From Acidobacteria bacterium OLB17 (lineage in GTDB: Bacteria; Acidobacteriota; Blastocatellia; Pyrinomonadales; Pyrinomonadaceae), in contig LLEU01000002.1 in assembly GCA_001567505.1 (NCBI GenBank), positions 1 to 64,000 of the forward strand: a stretch of DNA of 64,000 nt, read 5' to 3'. The position numbers and the translations under genes are program-made. The notes below the pieces were generated by a model. The model saw nothing but the letters and a program-made list of their open reading frames with translations, did no database searches and was not told the origin of the DNA. Positions 1 through 7,992 of the stretch are shown piece by piece. Each line of letters begins with the position of its first letter. Position 1 is the first letter of the stretch.

Positions 1-112
1 TTCTCCAAGAGGAAGTGTTTTCTCTCCATCGGGATCTACGGCTGAAAGTGGGTTATTTCCGACGTAGATATAAGCATTGAATTTTTGTGGAGAGTATGCA
101 CGCGCCGGATCA
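1..112 (-). pseudogene. RHS C-terminal continuation in a shifted frame, cut by window edge
   Basis: On the minus strand, immediately after the T7 tract, another frame reads DPARAYSPQKFNAYIYVGNN and then PLSAVDPDGEKTLPLGE to the window edge. This is the standard end of an RHS core (SPDPL...NPLSAVDPDG), which normally precedes the variable toxin tip. It therefore belongs to the gene at 110-1462, one base out of frame. Confidence 0.7.
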
Positions 113-1462
113 AAAAAACAGCGGGTCGGGGCTCGTAAACCTCCCCAGTCTATTCGCGTACATCCTGGCTTGGGCGAAGTCGAAGTCGGTTTCGGTGTCT
201 CGTTCGTAGCTGGTGAATTGTTTGCGGATGGTGTCGGAGGCGTAGCCGAGGCCGGTGGTGCGTTGTGCGGTGAAGACTTCTTCGCCGAAGGGGTGATAGT
301 CGTGGCGGGCGGTGACGGCGCCGGTCGCGTCGGTGTTGATGCGAGGGCTGCCGAGATGATCGTTTGTCAGATAGCTCACTTTCGCATCCTGTGCGGCCTC
401 AACGATCGTCGAATACTCCGCCGCGAGCTTGCCGCCGGCATCATACACGAACACCGTCACCTCGCCGGTCGATGGCACGTATTTCTTCACGCGCTTGCCG
501 TCGCCGTCGTAAAGATACTGCCCGACGACTCCCTGTGCGTTGTTGACCTGAACCTGCTTGTTATCGCCGTCGTAGATAAACGTCTGCCCGCTGGCATCTG
601 TTGCGGTGTTTCCCGCACTGTCGACACCGTAGCCGATGAGACGATTGTTTGCCGGGTCGATCTGCGGATTGCAGACGGCGGCCAAGCAGCCTTGCGGCAA
701 GGTCGTCGTGTTCGCCTCGTCGAAATTCCGATTGCCGTAGCGGTCGAATGTAAATGTCTGCTTCCACGCTTGCGAGGCCGTGCCGCCCGTCGGGGTGACG
801 TTCTCGACCGCACTCTTTAGCCGGTTCAGCTCGTCGTAAGTATAATTCTGCACCGCCGTAAAGCCGTTGTTCACCCCGACCGTCGGCACCGTGATCGTCT
901 GGCTCTGGACATTGCCGTTGTTCTGCGTCGTGCCGTATGCGTAATCGAGTTTTAGCAGGTCAGCGGTATTTTGTGTCGCTCCGAGAGCGATCTGCACGGG
1001 CTGGAGCCTTGAGTTGAACTCGGTCGATTCCCAGCGTCCATTGCCAAGCTGCATACTCGTTACGGCTCCTGCGGCGTTGTAGGTGAAGTTCTTTGCGTAG
1101 CTCCAAAGCCCGGCCTGCTGAGTACACGTGCCGCTGGTTGATGGGGTTCCATCCAAGCATTTCGCACTCTGCACCATAGAAAGATCGCCGCTCGCGTCCA
1201 AAACATTCTTCACGACACGCCCGCTCGGATACGTCTCTTCGGCCAACGCACCGCCCAGGTCGTAAGTATAACCCATCGCATAACCCGCCGGATCACCGCC
1301 AGCCGTCGTCTGCCGACTCGCCGTCACACGCCCTAAGATGTCAAACGCCGTATATTCGGTTGTCGAAACACTAGAAGAAACTTTCGTCAGCCTGCCCTTG
1401 GCATTCGGCAGGTTGTCGTAGAAGTAGCTGACGTTCGGGGTCGCCTGGTAGTTCGGCGGCGT
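110..1462 (-). CDS. RHS repeat-associated core protein, C-terminal part
   Basis: Seen: YD/RHS repeats throughout (YTYDELNRL, YLYDGDGKRVKKY, FIYDGDNKQ) followed by the RHS-associated core hallmarks DHLGSPR, HPFGEE, RKQFTSYERD, DFAQARMY and RFTSPDPL. The open frame runs upstream of the first possible start at 1327 to a stop codon at 1463-1465, with clear RHS sequence (YFYDNLPNAKGRLTK), so the upstream end is a break and not a true start. The frame ends at a 7-T tract in the coding strand (113-119), and RHS sequence resumes in another frame beyond it. Known: RHS proteins form a cocoon that encloses a variable C-terminal toxin. Inference: this is the 3' half of a polymorphic toxin gene that is fragmented or affected by sequencing indels; the toxin tip lies outside the window. 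Confidence 0.85.
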   Translation of the reverse strand, partial: TPPNYQATPNVSYFYDNLPNAKGRLTKVSSSVSTTEYTAFDILGRVTASRQTTAGGDPAGYAMGYTYDLGGALAEETYPSGRVVKNVLDASGDLSMVQSAKCLDGTPSTSGTCTQQAGLWSYAKNFTYNAAGAVTSMQLGNGRWESTEFNSRLQPVQIALGATQNTADLLKLDYAYGTTQNNGNVQSQTITVPTVGVNNGFTAVQNYTYDELNRLKSAVENVTPTGGTASQAWKQTFTFDRYGNRNFDEANTTTLPQGCLAAVCNPQIDPANNRLIGYGVDSAGNTATDASGQTFIYDGDNKQVQVNNAQGVVGQYLYDGDGKRVKKYVPSTGEVTVFVYDAGGKLAAEYSTIVEAAQDAKVSYLTNDHLGSPRINTDATGAVTARHDYHPFGEEVFTAQRTTGLGYASDTIRKQFTSYERDTETDFDFAQARMYANRLGRFTSPDPLFF

Positions 1463-1526
1463 TCATCGTCTTGATCGTTATCCACCTACTGGCGTCCTCA
1501 CAGCACGCGCTTTCAATCGGCCATGG

Positions 1527-2054
1527 TTAGGGCATTACCTGATCGCATTCGCTCCGGGTCCAACCGTCCCTTCCCATATACTTGTGAGCCTTGAGATCCT
1601 CAACGGTCTCAGCGCTGTAGGTTATTAACATCGGCCCGAATTTCTTTCCTATTGGATCATCGGAGGCGGGTCTCTTGAGGTGTAAAGAAACAAATTTCTG
1701 AAACATGTAGAAATTACGCCGGTTCACGAGGCGTATCACCCGCACGCCACCCTCCCAACTTTCCTCAACATAATCGGTGGGAGTAAATTTGTTTGAAAGG
1801 AAAATCTGGCTTTCGCTCATCCGCAGGATCATTCCGGTACCATTTGACCAACATCCCAGAAAGTCCCCTTTGTTAGCCGTAGTAATGGTATCGATCTTCC
1901 GCTCAGTTAGAACGTTGACTCGTTCCGGCGTCGCTGTACTTTCGGAAATGGGCAACGGTGCCGAAGCGGAAAGATCCGGTCCTCCAGCCGAAACACCACA
2001 ACCCCACCCGACCGCGAAAACCAAAAGTACGACGACACTTAGAAGCCGGCACAT
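1527..2054 (-). CDS. hypothetical secreted protein between RHS fragments
   Basis: A 175-residue protein that I do not recognise. I chose the ATG at 2054 because a GGAGG Shine-Dalgarno sequence lies 9 nt upstream; a TTG two codons earlier is possible. The N-terminus (CRLLSVVVLLVFAVGWGC) is a signal peptide, probably cleaved by signal peptidase I after VSA since the lipobox is poor. The mature part is mixed polar/hydrophobic with a WEGGVRVIRLVNRRNFYMF stretch suggesting a beta-rich fold. It is preceded by an RHS remnant at 2130-2213 and followed by RHS core from 1462. Position suggests an orphan cargo or immunity gene of the RHS locus, but nothing in the sequence proves that. Confidence 0.6.
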   Translation of the reverse strand: MCRLLSVVVLLVFAVGWGCGVSAGGPDLSASAPLPISESTATPERVNVLTERKIDTITTANKGDFLGCWSNGTGMILRMSESQIFLSNKFTPTDYVEESWEGGVRVIRLVNRRNFYMFQKFVSLHLKRPASDDPIGKKFGPMLITYSAETVEDLKAHKYMGRDGWTRSECDQVMP

Positions 2055-2129
2055 TCTCAATTACCTCCGTTGTAATATTGTCCATCGAAGAACAAGCGAA
2101 TCTCGCGAGATCGACGTTTGATCAAACCT

Positions 2130-2213
2130 GGGACTATCTTGCCTCCCGACCTCTTCACCAAACGCCATAAAGTCCCGCCGATTCACCACCCTCCCACGCT
2201 CATTCGTCGTGTC
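2130..2213 (-). pseudogene. RHS core remnant (junction copy 1)
   Basis: Minus-strand translation reads TTNERGRVVNRRDFMAFGEE, the RHS core segment normally found after DHLGSPR. The copy begins just after the stop codon of the 309-residue gene (2220). Its first 18 bases (2196-2213 on the plus strand) match the motif at 3234-3251 and 5664-5681 at 15 of 18 positions. It is too short to be a gene and looks like a scar left by cassette insertion into an RHS gene. Confidence 0.65.
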
Positions 2214-2219
2214 AAAGGA

Positions 2220-3149
2220 TCACGTTCCACAAGGAGTGACTCGAAAGACAAACTGGTTTGAGCCGACACCATTGCCGTCCTGAGGTTCGATAGGCAAAAC
2301 AGTGGCTAGCGAATATAGTCCCGGATTCTTATAGAATCTATCCGCCTTTGTGTCTATCTCGAATTCGCGAGAGTAGGAGTCGTGCGGTGGAATCTCAAAG
2401 ATCGGTTTATCCGGACGGGGACCGGGTATTATCAGCACACCCGACGGAAAAGTGCTCCGTTTCGCTGCCACCCTTCTGCCATCCGGCATCCACGACTCCT
2501 CGATCAGATAGGTCCAAATGTCTTTCTCGACCTTGAGCCAGCGATCCGTCTTGTTCTGGACCGTAGCCGTCAAGCGCAGCACGCCGCCTGAACATACGGT
2601 CTCCGTACCCGTTATTTCGAACTCCAGAGTGGCTCCAACCGATCCGCCGGCCCACACCACGTTTGAGCCTTCCAACGGATCGAGCTTTCTGCGGCGGGCC
2701 TCCTCAAATCCGATCTCTTTGACTTTGGCGAACCACCGCCGATAGCTTTCGAAGGCGGCTTTCACCACCTCATCCGAATTGATCTTCGGCTCCTCGGTGT
2801 CGCTCGTAGACCGAAGAGCGACCGCAAGCGCATGATCATACCGCCTGTAGAACAACACTGAAATATAATAAAGAGCGTCGATCTCGACGGTGGCCTCCGG
2901 CATGAAGAACATACCTGAAGACGAGGTCGCCCCGGTAAAGGCACCGCGAGACTTGTCACCCTCTAGCCGCAGAAGGCATTCGATCCCGCTAAGAATGTTC
3001 CCCGTGTCAGCCTTATTCATGGGCCCGCGTCTTTTGTCGGAGCTTTTGACACCGACGGACGCGTACCAGTAATTACAGTCTTGCCCCACAACGCTCAGGC
3101 TCGCCGCCCCGAACACCAATGCAATGGACAACAAATAATTCAACTTCAT
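2220..3149 (-). CDS. hypothetical secreted protein
   Basis: A 309-residue protein that I do not recognise. It begins with a clear signal peptide (KLNYLLSIALVFGAASLSVVG, cleavage near VGQ-D). The N-terminal half is probably helical (ALYYISVLFYRRYDHALAVAL) and the C-terminal half beta-rich, containing LRLTATVQNKTDRWLKVEKD and a proline-rich stretch; it resembles an Ig-like or carbohydrate-binding-type domain, which is only an impression. It is flanked on both sides by RHS core remnants carrying the same junction motif, so it sits in a cassette of the RHS array. It may be an immunity or accessory gene, or an unrelated passenger. Confidence 0.65.
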   Translation of the reverse strand: MKLNYLLSIALVFGAASLSVVGQDCNYWYASVGVKSSDKRRGPMNKADTGNILSGIECLLRLEGDKSRGAFTGATSSSGMFFMPEATVEIDALYYISVLFYRRYDHALAVALRSTSDTEEPKINSDEVVKAAFESYRRWFAKVKEIGFEEARRRKLDPLEGSNVVWAGGSVGATLEFEITGTETVCSGGVLRLTATVQNKTDRWLKVEKDIWTYLIEESWMPDGRRVAAKRSTFPSGVLIIPGPRPDKPIFEIPPHDSYSREFEIDTKADRFYKNPGLYSLATVLPIEPQDGNGVGSNQFVFRVTPCGT

Positions 3150-3179
3150 ACCAACGTATTCTCCACAAGGACTACTTGT

Positions 3180-3262
3180 CTATACCGCCTCTTCGCCGAA
3201 CGCCATAAAGTCTCGTCGATTCACGACCACCCCACGCTCACTCGTCGTCACTTCCTGCAATA
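3180..3262 (-). pseudogene. RHS core remnant (junction copy 2)
   Basis: Minus-strand translation reads VTTSERGVVVNRRDFMAFGE then EAV and a stop. It starts directly after the lipoprotein gene and ends about 30 bp before the start of the 309-residue gene. The first 18 bases (plus-strand 3234-3251) are identical to those at 5664-5681 inside the larger RHS fragment. The remnant supplies the core piece missing from that fragment. Confidence 0.7.
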
Positions 3263-3883
3263 CTAGTCCTTCCTTGATGCGATTCTTCTCATGACCCATT
3301 CCGGTGGTTCAAGGCTCGTGTCGACGGCGCTTGTCAATAACGATTCAACCACGCCGTCCCCGTCCTCGTCTCGGATGCGCACAAGCGTAACTGCGCCAGT
3401 TTCGTATTCAAGGTCTTGCGTAAGACCAAGCACGAACGAGAATGGAATGCCGTCGACTTCAGAGACTATAATTTCCGTGATCAACGTCTCCGGGCCAAAG
3501 ATCTGCTTTATTTTGCAGAATTTAAGAAAGCTTGGCTCGACATCCGATGGACAAACTAGTCCGGCACGCAGCTTTTTCTTCGGCGTGAACTTTGAGATAG
3601 TTATCCGATCAGACTTACTGCTTGGGGTGGCCTGCTGCTTTTGGTTGTAAGCGGAGCGAACAAATCGAAACCATCCGACATCTTTCGTTATTCTTTCATC
3701 CAAATCGTGCTGAATTTCTGGGTTCTTAGGCTCCGAAGGAACGGTCGCGACTCCGTCAACAACTAACGAACGCTGGACAGGCTCAGTGTCCTGTGTATGC
3801 CGACAACCCATGGTGAAAGCAACGGATGTCAATAGGACGATCTGAATACAAGCAGGCAGTACGGGGTATTTTAAGATTCTCAT
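3263..3883 (-). CDS. putative lipoprotein, RHS cassette gene
   Basis: About 206 residues if translation begins at MRILKYPVL. I chose this start because it places the hydrophobic stretch at the N-terminus, followed by the lipobox-like AFTMGC; the open frame continues upstream without SD support. The mature protein has many charged residues, then a segment FGPETLITEIIVSEVDGIPF and an acidic loop RIRDEDGDGVVES that resembles a calcium-binding DxDxDG loop. I do not recognise a family. Its stop codon abuts an RHS remnant. Lipoprotein localisation would suit an immunity protein acting in the periplasm, which is inference only. Confidence 0.55.
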   Translation of the reverse strand: MRILKYPVLPACIQIVLLTSVAFTMGCRHTQDTEPVQRSLVVDGVATVPSEPKNPEIQHDLDERITKDVGWFRFVRSAYNQKQQATPSSKSDRITISKFTPKKKLRAGLVCPSDVEPSFLKFCKIKQIFGPETLITEIIVSEVDGIPFSFVLGLTQDLEYETGAVTLVRIRDEDGDGVVESLLTSAVDTSLEPPEWVMRRIASRKD

Positions 3884-3962
3884 AAGCGTCCAAGTTCTGT
3901 ATCTAGTCGAGTTCATTCGAGCTCTAGAAGGTTTGAGTCGCCGTCCATCACTCCCAAGCCTC

Positions 3963-4049
3963 CTAGCCGCTCTCACTAGTCTGAGCGATCAAACCTTCAC
4001 TCATAAGACAGATCAGGCCCAGTGTTAGAGTTATGAAGACACGCAGCAT
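3963..4049 (-). pseudogene. orphan signal peptide, truncated secreted-protein gene
   Basis: A 28-codon frame, MLRVFITLTLGLICLMSEGL plus IAQTSESG and a stop, has an excellent Shine-Dalgarno sequence (AGGAGG) a few bases upstream of the ATG. It looks like a normal signal peptide with cleavage at IAQ, but the coding frame ends just after it. It is probably the 5' end of a broken secreted-protein gene in the RHS cassette region. A small secreted peptide cannot be excluded. Confidence 0.4.
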
Positions 4050-4059
4050 TCTCTTCCTC

Positions 4060-4290
4060 CTAATTTTTGCCTAAACTCGATAGTTGTCGAAAGAGATACG
4101 TGATCTTCACATCCGCAGAACCATAGCTAGACCGGTAGAAGGCGGCCGGATCCGTGATCCCGGTACATCGTGTAGCGCCTCCAAATCTCATTTCATGTCC
4201 GAGCTGCCGGCACAATTGAGTAGCGAGAATTCAAAGGTATTAGAAACCGTTCGAATTAGCTGACCCTTGGCCTTACCGTTCGTAAGGTAC
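4060..4290 (-). pseudogene. degraded RHS core and toxin-tip fragment
   Basis: Just downstream of the WG-repeat gene, the minus strand reads MYLTNGKAKGQLIRTVSNTF, which matches the RHS YD-repeat segment YFYDNLPNAKGRLTKVSSSV found at about 1350-1440. A second frame then reads QLCRQLGHEMRFGGATRCTG and ITDPAAFYRSSYGSADVKIT before stopping at 4060. The LGHEM segment resembles a decayed HExxH-type region, as in RHS metallopeptidase tips. Interpreted as remains of another core-tip fusion. Confidence 0.4.
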
Positions 4291-4292
4291 AT

Positions 4293-5345
4293 TCACCTAT
4301 TCTTGATTACTTTGCCGCCTTCCACGGTGAATTTGAGATCGCCCGCTTCGTTGATGAATACATTGCGGCCGTCGAGCTCAACCCAGGCGATTCCTTTTGA
4401 AAAAGGCCGTCGGATAGAATCGTAAATAGCAGCGATAACGAGGCGCCCGGTTTTGTCGATAAATCCCCATTTTCCGTTTATCTCAACCGCCGCTAGTCCG
4501 GACGCGAACCTTTGCGCCTCGTCGAACTGTGCTCTGATCGCCGGCCTTCCCGAAAGATCGAGATAGCCCCAAGCGTGATCTTGCTCGAACGGCGCTAATC
4601 CCTCAGAAAACACCTCGATCTTATCGTAGGTCGGTGGAAGTACTATGCGTCCGGAATCATCCACAATACCGGCTTTAAAATCATCGTCGCAAAACGTCGT
4701 TCTGCCATTTACTATCATGCGGCCGGACGGGCAGCTAGTTGTATCTGATGGAAAAGTAAAGGCTGTAGATCCATCCGGACGAATGAACATCTCATCACCG
4801 CCCTTTGCGACGTATGCCAAGCCCTCTGAAAAGAAGGATGTATTATCATATACGGCCGGTATGACCAGCTTGCCCCGCTCGTCGATAAAGCCCCATTTAC
4901 CGTTGATACGAATCGCCGCGAGTCCTTCCTTAAAGGAATATGCTTGTTCGTATTCACCGAACACGGGCTCTCCGCGGAGATCGACGAACTGATATATCAT
5001 GCCTTTGTCGCCGGCGTGACGAGTGACGCGATACCTCCCCGTCTGGTAAGGTTCCGGCGAAAAGAATTTAGGCTGTACGAGCCATTTACCTTTTGCGTCT
5101 ATCACGCCCCATTTATTGTCCGGCCCCTCGGCCCAGGCGCAGTCACACGATTCCTCGAACCCGAATATGCTCTCGGCCTTAAATTCCAGATGCACGTTGC
5201 CATCGTTATCAACAACGATCAGCCTCCCGTCGGCCGGAATACCAAATAGCTTATTGAGATCTGCGGCTCTGGTTTGGGCAGTCGCCGTAACTAAGCTGCC
5301 CAAAAAGACAGCGAGCAACATCACTGATTGTGAAAATGTCTCCAT
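4293..5345 (-). CDS. secreted WG-repeat protein
   Basis: About 350 residues starting at METFSQSVMLLAVFLGSL, a signal peptide with cleavage near ATA. I moved the start inward from 5522 because the longer frame overlaps the toxin-tip gene and lacks a signal. Seen: at least four WG repeats (WGVIDAKGKWLVQPKF, KWGFIDERGKLVIPAVYD, WGYLDLSGRPAIRAQFD, KWGFIDKTGRLVIAAIYD), each a beta-propeller-like module with the spacing xxFSEGLAxV between them. Known: WG repeats occur in secreted and surface proteins, often next to polymorphic toxins. It begins 14 bp after the HExxH tip and may be co-transcribed with it, so a partner or immunity role is possible but unproven. Confidence 0.75.
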   Translation of the reverse strand: METFSQSVMLLAVFLGSLVTATAQTRAADLNKLFGIPADGRLIVVDNDGNVHLEFKAESIFGFEESCDCAWAEGPDNKWGVIDAKGKWLVQPKFFSPEPYQTGRYRVTRHAGDKGMIYQFVDLRGEPVFGEYEQAYSFKEGLAAIRINGKWGFIDERGKLVIPAVYDNTSFFSEGLAYVAKGGDEMFIRPDGSTAFTFPSDTTSCPSGRMIVNGRTTFCDDDFKAGIVDDSGRIVLPPTYDKIEVFSEGLAPFEQDHAWGYLDLSGRPAIRAQFDEAQRFASGLAAVEINGKWGFIDKTGRLVIAAIYDSIRRPFSKGIAWVELDGRNVFINEAGDLKFTVEGGKVIKNR

Positions 5346-5358
5346 CAACGTCACTGTT

Positions 5359-5652
5359 TTATTTCTTGAAATCATAGTTCTTATAGTTGGAGATGATATC
5401 GGTAAATTTTCCTTCTGTCTTAATTTTATTCCATCTGCTCTTATCCTTCTCGATCTTGACAGCTCGAGCTTCATTTTCACTCTCGGTCCTGGCATGATAA
5501 CTATAAATATCTGCCATCGCATCTATCCCATGTGAGACTTCGTGACGAGCCGTTTCTTTTCCGGTCTTAGCTTGGCTATAATCAGGTCCACCCCAACTTC
5601 CAGAGCTTGACGCCTTATTCTTTAGATCTTGAAATTTTTGTGATTCGAGCAA
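5359..5652 (-). CDS. RHS C-terminal tip, putative zinc metallopeptidase toxin
   Basis: A 97-residue frame containing TARHEVSHGIDAMADIYSYH, an HExxH zinc-binding motif with downstream acidic residues (ESENEARAVK) that could supply the third ligand. Known: M91/NleD-like and related HExxH domains are recurrent RHS/polymorphic toxin tips. The frame is offset by one base from the RHS core fragment that precedes it; restoring one base near 5646-5650 would give a continuous core-tip fusion (VTTSERNPRP then LLESQKFQDLK). The listed ATG is therefore probably not a genuine start. The WG-repeat gene follows directly. Target and activity are unknown. Confidence 0.5.
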   Translation of the reverse strand: MLESQKFQDLKNKASSSGSWGGPDYSQAKTGKETARHEVSHGIDAMADIYSYHARTESENEARAVKIEKDKSRWNKIKTEGKFTDIISNYKNYDFKK

Positions 5653-5847
5653 GGTCGAGGGTTACGCTCACTCGTCGTCACTCTCGGCGAACCCAAATGA
5701 TCGGTTGTCAAATAGCTGACTCGCGGCTCTGGAGCGACCTCGCCCGAATATTCCGCGATCAATACTCCAGATGCATCATATACGAAAATCGTGGTCTCGG
5801 CCGCAGAACTTTTCTTCACCCTGCGGCCCTCGCCGTGTGTGCACGCG
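5622..5847 (-). pseudogene. RHS core fragment preceding the HExxH tip
   Basis: Minus-strand frame GEGRRVKKSSAAETTIFVYD, then ASGVLIAEYSGE, VSYLTTDHLGSPRVTTSER. These are standard RHS core motifs. It has no start region: its upstream limit coincides exactly with the stop codon of the TPR regulator gene, so the N-terminal part of this RHS copy has been lost. It ends in the 18-bp junction motif (5664-5681) shared with two remnants further along the locus. Confidence 0.7.
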
Positions 5848-7762
5848 TCAGGAATTCAGGTTCAGCTTTTTCAGTATCGCGATGTAGCGTGCGTCGTTCG
5901 CGAAGGCATCCCAGCGGCGATGCGCTTTTATGAATACGCAGTCGGATTCGTGCGCGTCAACGGACCGCTCAAGATACTTCAAAGCGAGATCGCGTTCGCC
6001 CAAACCGTTGTAGATCATCGCGTAGCTGTAGAAGGGTACGAACCGACGCTTTCGGTCTTCAGTGAGCGTCTTCAGCTCGTTCAGCGCCTCGCCGTGTTCT
6101 CCAAGCTTTGCGTAGGTATAGCCGAGCTCGGTGATCGGCACGGCACTGCCGCCCGAGAGATCCTTCGCTTTCCGGAACTCAGCAAGCGCCTCGGCGTATT
6201 TGCCCTGGTCGGTGTAGATCCGGCCGAGCAGGTTGAGGGCGATCCAGTAATTCGGCTCGATCTGGAACGTTGTCCGAAGCTGTGCGAGCGCGTCGTCGGT
6301 TCGGCCGCCGAAGAAGAGGAATTGCGCATCGAGCCCGTTCGTCGGGAGCGAAAGCGGGTCGAGTTCGACGGCGCGATGTCCCTCGGCTATCGCTTCGTCG
6401 TGGCGGCCTGCCAAGGAGAGCATATGCGCATAACCTCGACGAATATCCGCATTGCCGGGCGATAGGTCAAGCGCCTTCCGAAACTCTGCTTCGGCCGCCT
6501 GCCAATCGCGGTCGTGCATACAAAGGCTCCATGCCAGTGCGGAGTGCGCGGTCGCAAGGTTCGGGTCGATCGCGAGGGCCTTTTCGGCCGCGGCACGCGA
6601 CTGCTGCATCGCATCACGCAGGCTGACGGGAAGATCGGCGATCGAAAGTACGCGATAGCAATCCGCGATCCCGACATACGCGGCCGCGAACGACGGATCG
6701 GCCGCAACCGCCTTCCGGTAATAGTCGATACTCTCAAGAATGTCGGCCTCGGTCGCCTTATCTGCGTGATACCTGCCGAGCAAAAATGCCCGATACGCCT
6801 CAGGGCTCGTCGTGTCCAGCCGTGCGATCGCCTGCCGCTCGCCGGGAGCGAGCTTGATGCGAAGATTCTCGGCAACGTCGCGGGCGATCTCGGTCTGGAT
6901 ATTCACGAGGTCGGAAAGTTTATTGACGTACCGCTCGCCCCAGATCTGAGAATCATCGTGAAGGTTGATCATACGCACCGAGACGACGATCTGATCGCCA
7001 ACATGATCGATCTCACCTGTGACCAAAGAGTCCACGCCCAACTGCGTGCGGATCTTCTGTATGTCCGGCGGGTCGTTGGTAAAGCGAGCAACCGAATGCC
7101 GCGACATCACCTTCAGGCTGGAGATCTGGGAAAGGCCGTCGATGATGCCTTCTGAAATGCCGTTGGCGAGATACTCCGCCTGCGGATCCTGTGTCTTGTT
7201 CACGAACGGCAGGACGGCGATCTTCGTGATCCCGTCAGCACTCGCCGGCGGCGCATTTTGAGATCGCAACCGCGGGAGAACAAAGTACACGCCCAAAACC
7301 ACGAGCATGACCGCCGCGGCCGCCAAGGCCGGAACTGCCATAGCGCCGAAGCTTCCCTTTCGGTTCTGCGGGAGAAGCCGGCGCGTCCGCGCTTGCCTCA
7401 ACCGACGAGGCCGCGTCGGCCTCCGTATCGTCACCGGACTTCCGGACCTCGCCAACAAAGCGGTATCCGTGGCCGCGAACCGTCTCGATGAATTTCGACT
7501 CTTGCCCATTCTCCGCGAAGAGACGTCGGAGCACCGAGATATTCTTGTCCAGCGTATTCTCTTCGACGAACGAATCAGGCCAGACCTCGGACAGAAGATC
7601 GTCCTTTGTTGCAAGGCGGCCGTCACGGCTTACGAGCGCACAAAGCAGGTCGAACGCCTTATCCGTTATCGGAATCCTTTCACCCAAGCACGTAAAAATG
7701 CGTTCGCGCACATCGATCCGGAAACTCTCGAATTCGTATATCTTGTTGCCTTTAGAGGACAT
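5848..7762 (-). CDS. wHTH (PhoB-type)/TolB-like/TPR regulator, one frameshift
   Basis: Residues ~1-105 form an OmpR/PhoB-type winged helix (FESFRIDVRERIFTCLGERI, LRRLFAENGQ, FIETVRGHGYRFVGEV). After an Ala/Pro-rich linker, a second frame continues with a transmembrane helix (VPALAAAAVMLVVLGVYFVL), a TolB/FlgO-like domain (ITKIAVLPFVNKT, QYLANGISEGIIDGLS-type), and about six TPR-like repeats to the end. The two open frames (7235-7762 and 5848-7626) overlap; a single-base change at about 7345-7365 joins them. This CadC-like architecture is common in Acidobacteriota and suggests a membrane-tethered transcription factor. It is divergent from the secreted gene at 7993 and may control it. Alternatively it is a true pseudogene. 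Confidence 0.75.
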
Positions 7763-7992
7763 AGAGGCATTCAGGCAAAAGTCAGAAAACTTTCAGAAAG
7801 ACGGAAGGACACTTTTCCGCTCGCTGAGTTAATTTCTCCAAGTACCGAAACATACTTGCGGTTGAGGGAGGCGCCTCGTTAGTTTACACCTCGCCTTTCC
7901 GCCGCAAAAGCTCAAAATGACGATGAACTTGCGTAACATCCGGATCGACGGGCCGCGAACCGCCGGATCCGGCATTAAAAAGTGGAGGAAAT

